Below, one piece after another: positions 8,601 to 16,789 of a DNA stretch of 16,789 bases; positions within the stretch are counted from its first letter, which is position 1, and each line of letters starts with the position of its first letter. The stretch lies in the NCBI GenBank assembly GCA_027596195.1, contig JADGJG010000548.1, forward strand, positions 1 to 16,789. The letters are read 5' to 3'. The notes under the pieces are model-generated. The model was not told the origin of the DNA. It made no database searches and saw nothing but the letters and a program-made list of their open reading frames with translations. Source of the DNA: Podochytrium sp. JEL0797. Its lineage: Eukaryota; Chytridiomycota; Chytridiomycetes; Chytridiales; Chytriomycetaceae. The position numbers and the translations under genes were made by a program.

Positions 8601-11147
8601 CTTACCATCAAATCGACAGGAATGGAAAGAAAAAACAATCCCGTTTCTAGAAACGATCGAAAACAGCCAAGCCACCAACCACATTGAGCTATTCAACTTG
8701 GACAGAAAGGCTATCGAATCCATCATCAGGCAGTTGGCTTCGAACAAGCCAGAAACTGTCTCGCCCCATTTGACAGATGAAATCTTTAACCGCAGTCAGG
8801 GCAACCCGATGGTGGCTCAAGTGCTGATTCGAATCCTGAACGACGATCCCAATGTTTCCATGGTTGAAGGGGTGTTGACGCGAACGGGGGAATCGGATTC
8901 ATCGGATTTGCCATCTGGCGCCACGGCTGCTGTGGTCGCACAGTAAGAATTGAATTCAGGCCGGCTAATATACTCATTTATTCCATGCCTCCAGGTTCGA
9001 CAAACTGAAGCCTGCCATGAAGCTAATCCTCAAATATGCATCCATCTCTGGAATGACCTTCAGTGTCCACGAACTCAACGAAATCATGCTCAAATCCGAC
9101 GAAGCGAACCTCTCCATCAAGACTCCTTCGGCCATTATGGACATCATTGCCATGCACGATGTGTATCAATTCGTGCGCCAATCCGATGTTGAAGACGTGT
9201 ACTGCTTTTCGCACTTTTTGATCCAACAAGGAATTCAAGCCACCATGGTTCCTTCGAAGCGGGAACAAATTCATTCTCTTTACGCGGACTATTTTCTTGA
9301 CCGAATTAAAATTGCCGAAAACAAATGGGAAACAATCCAGTCCATGATTCGTCATTTGTTTCAAGTCTCTGGTCATGAAGAGAAAAAGCAGAGACTGCTA
9401 TATATTGCGTTTATTGAGGCAGCCGAGATGGGAATGGTTAATGAGGCTTTGAATTTTTACCAAACCCTGCAAAATTTTGAGAATAAGTCGGCGATGGCGA
9501 AAAACATTTATGAGGCAATTCGGGAGCAGAGACTCCTCGCATTCATCCATTTTCGTAAGAGTGACATTAGTGAAGCTATGACGCATTGCGAAGCGGCGCT
9601 GGCTCTTACAGGATACAGTGAAATATCCCCGCTTCCGCAGTTCAAATTTTGCAAAACCTTTTTGATATCCAAACGAATCATTGCTGCAAAACTGAACGCA
9701 AAAAAAGCAAAGAGGATATCTTTTGCTTTCATACGGTCGACTTTCAAACAAGCTTTCGAGTCGCAACATTCAATGAAATCAAGTGACAGCCTTGCTCACT
9801 TTCGAAAAGTTGTAAATGAGATTATTCAAACACTGCAGATCAAGAAGCAATTGATCGAACCTTCCTTCCAGTTGTTCAATATTCAAGGACTCTCTTTAAT
9901 TCTCGGAACTCAGCTCACGAATGGCAAAGAATTGGAGGTTGCGTTTTTTTTTGCCGAATTTGCGACTACTTTGGAGATGCTTGGGTGCTCCCGGTTGAGC
10001 TCCTTGGCGGAAGAGAAGTGCGATCTTTTGTTGAACGAGGCCAGTCTTTGTGATGATTTGCCCCAGTCGGATGATTTTGCCATAGCGAGCATCCTCAAGG
10101 CTCGAGGAATCCTGCAATGGCGGCGTGGGCATTGGAGCCATGCTGTTGAGAATTTGAGTAAGCAATCTGTGCGACGTATCTGAAAGTGTTTTTTTATAAT
10201 TTGAATCTCAGGGGCGTCTGAGAGGATCTTGAATACTCGGGGGAAAGGATTCACAGAATCTTGCTACTTTGTTCGAAATATCTCTGCATCATTGCTGGCA
10301 ATGTGCGGAAAGATTGCCGAGCTTGATTGTCTGATACAAACGGATTCAGAGTTTCTTTCACATGACGGGAATGTGGATTCTAATGGAGAGTACTATTTTC
10401 GTGAAGCCGCTTTATATGCAGAGTTTGGCGACCTAGAATCGGCTGAAAAGCTGTACGAGGAGGCTGTCGAGTCGTATGTGAGTTAATTGTCATTCACATT
10501 CCTGCTATTTACATACCAAGTAGTATGTTGAGGACGACCAACCTCCACGAACGGTGGCATGCATGATGAATGCATTAAGAATCTCAATTGCGATATTGAA
10601 TGTAGATCCGTGTTCCGCACAAATCGAAAAAGTTTGCCAACATCTCGAAACATGCCTTGAAGCTTCAAAGGCGACATTGCCACTTCAAGTGTCGCTATTA
10701 TCGGGCCTCTGGATTCCAATATTGCTGATGTTGATAGAAATGAGAACCAATTTGGTCAAAAACGATAGCCTTCTGCCCGCAGTGAGCCCGGCTGTGATGA
10801 AGTTAGTCTTGCATGTCAAGGAATCAAACACGCCATCACTGCGCAAGAGTCTTTCTGATATTTCAACATTCTGTCGAATCCTCTGCGATGTGGTGGCATC
10901 ATTGTGGGATGGGTGCGTTGATAAGTTCTCAAAACAAGTTGGTAAGGGACTGGAATTGGCTTCTGAAAAGCATTGGTTCGTTTCGCATTTGGAAAGACTA
11001 TTTTATTCTCGCATCTTTTGCGCCGAGGCATCAATGGGTTGGGAAATGGATGAAAATCGCATTTTGGAAATCAAAGCATGTGCGGCCATTTTCAAAGCAG
11101 ATGGATACGCTTATGAAGCTTCGCTCTTAGACGCATTGGTGGAATAA
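5681..11147 (+). CDS. ADCY10: Soluble adenylyl cyclase (ADCY10/sAC type), copy 1, complete
   Basis: Predicted to convert ATP to cAMP. Exons: 5681-6012, 6064-7322, 7368-7614, 7659-8430, 8479-8568, 8620-8942, 8995-10157, 10212-10477, 10524-11147; 5076 nt, 1691 aa, close to human sAC (1610). C1 (about 47-260) has IIDISGYS with metal-binding D54 and KFAGDAVIAMW with K101 and D105; W111 is split by the first intron. KIHIGLG lies at 191-197. C2 (about 320-530) has RQFNCDDKS (410-418), T482, and N489/R493 in NNAAR, the transition-state Asn and Arg. A P-loop NTPase follows: GRE entry near residue 560, Walker A GRSGTGKS 587-594, a Ser-rich insert, and Walker B-like VAIAFDDMQW at 862-871, assembled across an intron. 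The rest (about 990-1691) is helical, TPR-like. The residues aligned with human R176 (bicarbonate) and K334 (adenine) are G235 and Q411. The start is the first ATG shared with copy 2. Apparent stops all fall in introns, so it is intact. The introns are 44-54 nt; 7615-7658 carries a perfect TACTAAC. Confidence 0.93.
6796..6869 (+). repeat. 74-bp tract identical to 12398-12471 (cyclase C2 domain)
   Basis: This run from the start of C2 (encoding roughly VDLGNYDQLRGVAILFLYF onward) is base-for-base identical to copy 2, including third codon positions. The flanking codons differ often. Confidence 0.9.
7142..7265 (+). repeat. Two near-contiguous tracts (65 and 54 bp) identical to 12744-12808 and 12814-12867
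   Basis: These runs cover the C2 catalytic block around NNAAR and onward to GGILCDEETF. They are broken only by three substitutions between 7207 and 7211. In the surrounding sequence the copies differ at many third positions. Confidence 0.9.
8583..8642 (+). repeat. 60-bp tract identical to 14169-14228, spanning an intron-exon junction
   Basis: It comprises the last 37 nt of intron 8569-8619 plus the first 23 nt of the next exon (EWKEKTI). Intronic identity is unexpected when most other paired introns in the two genes no longer align. Confidence 0.9.
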
Positions 11148-11152
11148 ATAAA
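11143..11152 (+). terminator. Overlapping AATAAA pair at the stop codon of cyclase copy 1
   Basis: Two overlapping AATAAA hexamers (11143-11148 and 11147-11152); the first contains the TAA stop at 11145-11147. The next gene starts 85 bp downstream of the stop. Confidence 0.5.
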
Positions 11153-11190
11153 GAAACATCAGTAATCTGAGGAAAATCTGCCGTACTTTT

Positions 11191-11217
11191 TGTAAATCGT
11201 GATGGACAAGATTTACA
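11191..11217 (+). promoter_or_regulatory. Inverted repeat upstream of cyclase copy 2
   Basis: TGTAAATC (11191-11198) and GATTTACA (11210-11217) are separated by 11 bp and end 15 bp before the ATG at 11233. Both arms and adjacent bases (TTTTTGTAAATCGT and CAAGATTTACATTCAATTGA) match copy 1, while the spacer and the distance to ATG differ. With an 85-bp intergenic gap, this is the most conspicuous non-coding element available for promoter or UTR function. Confidence 0.45.
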
Positions 11218-11232
11218 TTCAATTGATATCGG

Positions 11233-14200
11233 ATGGACCCTCTCAGCCTTGTACCTCAGCACCTGCGTAGCCTGATACGTAATCTAGACTCGGTCACGGA
11301 TGAGACTCCTCAACCCGGCCTCCGCCAGTCGGCGGCGAAGCGACAGCTTCCCTGGTGTCAATCAGAAGAGTTCGCGCTCGTAGCAATCATCGACATCTCT
11401 GGCTATTCGAAACTATCAAGCTATCTCCAGGAAGTGCTCGGATCCGATAGTGGGGCCAAAGTGAAAGAGCTGTTGAACAAACCCATCAACGTCATCATTG
11501 CGCATGTTCACCAAAGCGGAGGATCAGTCGTGAAATTTGCTGGTGATGCCGTTATAGCGATGTGGTAGGATAGTGATATTTGAATCGATCAACCTAAACT
11601 CGAATTTTTCGGATTCGCAGGTCTGTTCCCTCAAATGATGAGAAAACCAGAGAACTCACCGTTCGACGCGTTTTCGCTGGTTGCCTGAAGCTAATGAGCT
11701 ATTTCAAGAATTATGAACTGATAATTCCAGACAAGCTGGCTAAAATTACGCCTGCCTTTCAACCAGCAGCACAGAAAGACAAATCTGGGAGGAGGAGGTC
11801 CTCGCACGTACCAGACGAACGCAGGCGTACGTCAATTTATGGCATGGAAGCACAATTGGACAAGCAACAATACGCAACCAAAAAGCAGAATTTGAAAATT
11901 CATATCGGTCTTGGAATTGGAGCAACTCAACACATTCACATTGGCGATGAAATTCCAGGAACACCAGACGGTCCTTATTCGCGAAAAGAGTATTTTATTG
12001 CCGGAGAGGCGTTGAAACGGTCTGGAATTTTGTTGGGACTCGGGAAGCCGGGTGATTTCACATTTGACTTGGTCGGGCATGACTTGGTGATGGGTGCCAT
12101 GACGGGCGAGCCGTCGTTTCCTCCAGTTAAAAAGGGATCCAAAGAGCTTGGAGGTCGATACTTTATGGTGACTGAAACAGACCCAATTGAGAATTATTTG
12201 GCTTGCCTGTATCAGTCTCTGGGCTCCAATCTCGAGCCAAACAAATCTGATTGTGAAGGAACATTGCTTGACATCAGTCAAAGAAATGCTGGATTCGTTT
12301 CGAGCCTTGTTCCTTACATTGATGATGCCCTGGCCCAAACCGTCCGTTCTGTGGAGCTTGCGTCAGATGAAGACTTGGACTCCGAGAGCTCATACAATGT
12401 TGATTTGGGAAATTATGATCAGTTACGCGGTGTCGCGATTCTATTCCTGTATTTTCCCGCTTTCAACGTGGACACCGTGTCTCACCCCGAAAACTTGGCG
12501 TTGCTCCAAAAAATCACGACCATCATTCTATCCGCAATTCGAAAACATCAAGGATGCCTTCGACAGTTCAACTGTGATGACAAGTCACTCACGGCACTGC
12601 TGGTCTGGGGATTAGAAGGCTTTGCCCATGAAAAGAGTGAATGTAATTTTTCGATGGCCGCAGCAATGGAAATGGCTCTTCAGTTGAAAACGGTGGTCGG
12701 GAACGATTTCGCGATTGGGGCCACCAAAGGGACAGTGTTTGCCGGAATCATTGGAAATAAGAACAGATGTGACGGTACTCTTCTGGGAGTATGTGTAAAT
12801 AATGCGGCTCGGCTAATGTGCTTGGACCGCTGCAAGGGTGGAATTCTGTGCGATGAAGAGACTTTCAAGGACACTTCTAGTGACATCACATATGATACAG
12901 AAATTCCAGACGTAATATTGAAAGGTATGGGTCATTCTCAATTCACGTGTATACTAAATCAACCACCTAGGTGTTCCGAATCCGGTGAAAATATATGCTC
13001 CTCTGAGACGGACGCGGGCAGATCGGAATGCACGCACTATTAGCATAATCGAAGGACGAGAGAAAGAAATGCTCGAAATTTCTGAGGCTATCAGTTCGTG
13101 GACTAAGGATGAAAGAAAGCGAGTACTAGTCTCTGGCCGCAGCGGGACGGGAAAATCTGTGTTATCGCAGGCAATCCAGGAGAATATCAAGGTGCTGCCG
13201 AATGCAAATATATGGTTCGTAGCATCGCATTGCTATCTATTCTCATTTCTCGTGTTACAGTATCGCAAAATGTCAGGAGAACCAGCAAAATACTCTCTTG
13301 TCGTTATACTCCCATATAGTCCCAGAATTTCTTTCCTGCGTCAAATCCCTCAAAGTTGATTTGCATGATCTCGCTCAGCAGTTGCGATTCGATTCCAACA
13401 GTGCATCCCAACCATCTTTGTTATCCTCAAGACTAAATACGAAACGCAAGTCGTTTAATTCAGCCAAGAAAACCAGCGTTGATGATTTTGGTCAAATCTC
13501 TGCCACAGATGAGGCTAATTTCGCCTCCTTGCCCATTACTCAAACCGAATCGAGTCAGATCAAATCCGCAATCATTAACGAAGCTTCCAAACCCGACCCT
13601 CCTACTTTTGCTCCGTTGCGAAAATCAGCCTCGATGAGAAAGTCCACATCCAAACCCATGCATAACAAATGGAGTTTCTTACACTCCAACATTTCGTCCA
13701 TCATCGGTTCTGGAAGCTCCATGAACATTCATAGCGAAAAAACTTTCTCCAAAGCAGATCTCGCAGCCTCTGACGTGAAGGTGAAACATTCTGGCCACTT
13801 GGAAGTCGACCTTCCTCTGCCGGATTTGCTAGCGATGCTATTCTCCAACTCTGAATGCGATACGTTGAATGCAATTCCGGGACTCAACGCAACTCTGAAC
13901 ACGCAAATTTTGACGTTGGAAACACTGTCGCGATTGAGTACAATCTTTTCAAAGCTGTTGACGGTTCTGCATGAGATGGGCCACAAGATGGTCATTATTC
14001 TTGATGATTTGCAGGTAAGGAAGCGAATTTATATTTATTTTGAAGATTGAATCGTTAAAATCAGTGGTGTGACGTGTATTCTCTCGAATTGACGCTGAAT
14101 TTGATGCGAAAATGTCCCAATGTGCTCTTCATATGCTTCCATCGACCTCTGGAGGTATTTTAACTACAATCCTTCTTCTCATGACACTTACCATCAAATC

Positions 14201-16789
14201 GACAGGAATGGAAAGAAAAAACAATCCCACTCCTTCAAAACATTAAAAACAATCAGTCCACCAACCGCATCGAACTCCTCAATTTGGACAGAACCGCCAT
14301 TGATTCTATTATCAAAAAGCTGGCTCCCTGCAAACCCGAGTCGGTAGCCAGCAACCTCACGGACGAAATCTTTGACCGGAGTCAGGGCAACCCGATGGTA
14401 GCGCAAGTGCTGATTCGAATTCTCAACGATGATCCAAATGTTTCCATGGTTGATGGGGTGTTGACTCGAACGGGCGAGTCGGATTCATCGGATTTGCCAT
14501 CCGGCGCGACAGCTGCTGTAGTTGCACAGTAAGAATTGAATTCAGACTGACCCAATATACTCAATTATCCCATGCCTCCAGGTTCGACAAACTGAAGCCT
14601 GCCATGAAACTAATCCTCAAATACGCATCCATCTCTGGAATGGCCTTCAGTGTCCACGAACTCAACGAAATCATGCTCAAATCCGACGAAGCAAACCTCT
14701 ACAACAAGACCCCATCCGGCATCATCGACATTATCACCATGTACGACGTGTATCAATTCGTGCGCGAATCCGATGTTGAGGACGTCTACTGTTTCTCCCA
14801 CTTTTTGATCCAACAAGGCATTCAGGCTACCATGGTCCCTTCAAAACGGGAAGAGATTCATTCCATGTACGCCGATTACTTTCTCAAACGGCTCAAACGG
14901 TCCGAGAATAAATGGGAAACGATCCAATCGGTGATTCACCACTTGTTTCAAGTCACGGGTCAGCAGGAGCGTAAACAGATTGCGTTGTACACGGCGTTTC
15001 TGGAAACTGCAGAGCTCGGGATGATGAGTGAAGCGTTTGAATTTTATAAGGCGTTGCAGGATTTTGAGCCCAAATTGGTGATGGCGAAAAATGTGTATGA
15101 GGCGATTCGGGAGCAGAGGTTGTTGACGTTGATTCACTTTGGCAAAGGGTAAATTTAATAACTGCTTTATACTTCAAAGTCTGACTTGATCAACTAGTGA
15201 CTTGGAGGAAGCAAGAACCCACTGCGAAGCCGCTCTCACCCTCGCAGGATACCCATCCCCACGCTCCCCCTTCGCCTTCTGGACACGCTTCTACAAAACC
15301 TTCAACACGGCCAAAAAAATCCTCCTCTCCACCGACACTGTGAAACGCGAAGCTATCTCCTTCGCCTACACACGCGCCACCTTCACCTCCTCCTTCAATT
15401 CCCACACCGAAACCCACAGCTTCCCCCGCGCCTCCGTCAACTCAAAACGCGAATCCATCGCAAGAAGGAGAAGCACCGTCGACATGACGTTCAAAATCGT
15501 GGACGAGTTGTTGCAAACGGTTCAACTCAAACAACAACTCACCCCCGCGTCGTGGGAGCTCATGAATTTTTATGGCGTGTCTCTCATTTTGGGTGTTCGC
15601 ATCGAGAAGGGGAACGAATTGCAAGTTGCATCGCATTTCACGCAGTTTGCGACCGCGTTGGATTCGATGGGGTGTGGCAAGTTGGCGGCTTTGGCGGAAA
15701 CAAGGTGCAGTGCGTTGATGTGTGGTGAAAATGCGCGGCAATGGGGGAAAGTGTTTTCAGATAACTTTGCGTTGGCGAGCATCTTGAAGGCTCGAGGTAT
15801 GTTGAAGTGGAGACAGGGATTTTGGAATGAAGCGGCTGAAAACTTGAGTATGCATTTAACTGGCAGGCGTATGACTTTATTATTTTTCTAACTTCTTGAC
15901 TTGCCTAACGTTTCAGGAGCCTCAGAGCGAATTTTGAGCAATCGGGGGAAAGGATTCAGCGAGTCCTGTTACTTTGATAGAAATATCTCCGCATTGCTGT
16001 TCTCAATGTATGTTTTGATTCACGCTATGGCTTATTGCATTTTTAATACCCTCATTTTCTTATAGGTCAGGAAAGATTGAAGATGTCCACTCCCTTTTGG
16101 AATTGGACGCAGAATTTTATTCGAAAGACAACGACAGTGTGGACTGTAATAGCGAGTATTATTTCCGTCAAGCTGCGTTTTACAGCGATATTGGAGATTT
16201 GGAGGCGGCGGAGCATTGGCATAGCCAAGCCCTCGAATGTCATGTAGGTCTCGTTTTCAATTTCCCGAGATGTCAAACTCTAACAATCCAAACAGTTCAT
16301 AACTGAAAACGATGCTCCTAAAACTTTGGCATGTATGATAGACGCGTTACGCGCTTCAATCGTGATTTGGCGAGAGAGTCAGTTTACTCATTCATCGGAC
16401 ACGATTGTCCGATATTTGGACTCGTGTTTCGATGCCTCGGTGGCGACATTGCCATTTCAAGTATCGCTATTATCAGGCCTTTGGATTCCCATCTTGTTTA
16501 TGCTGATTGAGATGAGAACCATTTTGGCCAAGAAGGATGATATGAGGGCCTGGATGGCCCCAACTGTGCTGAAGTTGGTGTTGCACGTCAAGAAAACAAA
16601 CACTCCCTCGTTGAACAAACAGCTTACTCCCATTTCAGCATTCTGTCGGATACTCTGTGAAGCCGTCGCATCGTTATGGGGAGGGAACGTGACCAGGTTT
16701 TCGAGAGAAGCTGCCAAGGCCATCAAACTCGCGCGTGGGAAGCCCTGGTTTGTGACACACATGGAACGAACTTTTCGAGCGCGGATTTT
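11233..16789 (+). CDS. ADCY10: Soluble adenylyl cyclase (ADCY10/sAC type), copy 2, 3' end beyond window
   Basis: A tandem paralogue of the preceding gene with the same predicted ATP-to-cAMP activity. Exons: 11233-11564, 11621-12924, 12971-13214, 13261-14014, 14065-14154, 14206-14528, 14582-15148, 15198-15847, 15917-16007, 16066-16243, 16296-16789; 1675 codons in view. By comparison with copy 1 about 40 residues are missing. An in-frame TGA nine bases upstream fixes ATG 11233 as the start. The first 111 residues differ from copy 1 at only 11 positions. C1 keeps D54, K101 and D105; C2 keeps T497, N504 and R508 (NNAAR); Walker A GRSGTGKS is at 601-608; Walker B-like IILDDLQW ends at about 879. 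The C1-C2 linker and the Ser-rich insert in the NTPase are strongly diverged. Positions aligned with human R176 and K334 are G246 and Q426, as in copy 1. Eight introns match copy 1 in position and phase; those at 15149-15197 and 16008-16065 are unique to this copy. The exon 15198-15847 has unusual strand composition. No defect is visible, so it looks functional. Confidence 0.92.
12398..12471 (+). repeat. 74-bp tract identical to 6796-6869
   Basis: This is the copy-2 partner of the identical C2 tract. It is bounded by clearly diverged sequence on both sides (the acidic segment before it and the VDTVSHPENL segment after it). Confidence 0.9.
12744..12867 (+). repeat. Copy-2 partner of the identical 65- and 54-bp C2 tracts
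   Basis: Positions 12744-12808 and 12814-12867 match 7142-7206 and 7212-7265 exactly, including synonymous sites. Confidence 0.9.
14169..14228 (+). repeat. Copy-2 partner of the 60-bp intron-spanning identical tract
   Basis: It covers the last 37 nt of intron 14155-14205 and 23 nt of the following exon, and is identical to 8583-8642. The first part of the same intron (14155-14168) is diverged, so the boundary is sharp. Confidence 0.9.
15149..15197 (+). other. Intron present only in cyclase copy 2
   Basis: A 49-nt phase-2 intron with donor GTAAAT and acceptor AACTAG. Removal joins FGKG to DLEEARTHCEAAL. Copy 1 reads straight through the same place (FRKSDISEAMTHCEAAL, around 9549-9595) with no insertion. 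Confidence 0.85.
16008..16065 (+). other. Second intron present only in cyclase copy 2
   Basis: A 58-nt phase-2 intron with donor GTATGT and acceptor CTTATAG. It splits the ATG of LLFSMSGKIEDV, which copy 1 encodes without interruption as LLAMCGKIAEL (around 10291-10326). Splicing restores the alignment exactly. Confidence 0.85.

Noticed and set aside
5681..11147. Cyclase copy 1 as a pseudogene broken by many stops and frame changes
   Set aside because: Every break coincides with a GT-AG intron of 44-54 nt, confirmed by paired introns in copy 2, and the summed exons are a multiple of three.
1..16789. CRISPR arrays, transposons, tRNA or rRNA genes
   Set aside because: No regularly spaced short repeats, terminal repeats, transposase-like or RNA-gene sequences were seen. 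The only large repeat is the cyclase duplication.

Overview
This is a gene-dense eukaryotic stretch, most likely from a zoosporic fungus (Chytridiomycota or Blastocladiomycota). The evidence is many very short spliceosomal introns (about 44-69 nt) with GTAAGT/GTATGT-type donors and TACTAAC/CTAAT-type branch sites, a fungal Ldb17/SPIN90-type protein, and two ADCY10-type soluble adenylyl cyclases, a family kept by flagellated fungi but absent from yeasts and moulds. The assignment is inference; there is no rRNA or mitochondrial marker in the window.

Layout, all on the + strand. (1) 146-4100: a large polytopic membrane protein of unknown function (about 1279 aa, 3 exons), with two groups of transmembrane helices and a roughly 640-residue low-complexity tail. 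(2) 4185-5532: a 375-aa SPIN90/Ldb17/Dip1-family protein (5 exons), predicted to act on Arp2/3 and actin during endocytosis. (3) 5681-11147: a complete soluble adenylyl cyclase (1691 aa, 9 exons) with cyclase domains C1 and C2, a P-loop NTPase and a long helical-repeat C-terminus. (4) 11233-16789: a tandem paralogue of gene 3 (11 exons in view, about 1675 aa), cut by the window end just before its expected stop. Gaps between genes are only 84, 148 and 85 bp.

The exon models are well supported. Every junction restores the frame, the summed exons of the three complete genes are exact multiples of three, and the two cyclase copies confirm each other's eight shared introns. The two cyclases would make cAMP inside the cell. 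No direct functional link between them and the two upstream genes can be read from the sequence.

Points of most interest: the two cyclases carry a patchwork of perfectly identical tracts, one of which spans an intron, suggesting gene conversion; copy 2 has two introns that copy 1 lacks; both share an inverted repeat just upstream of the start codon; the residues aligning with the human sAC bicarbonate-binding Arg and adenine-binding Lys are replaced; two exons show an abrupt reversal of GC skew; and the stop codon of all three complete genes lies inside an AATAAA hexamer.
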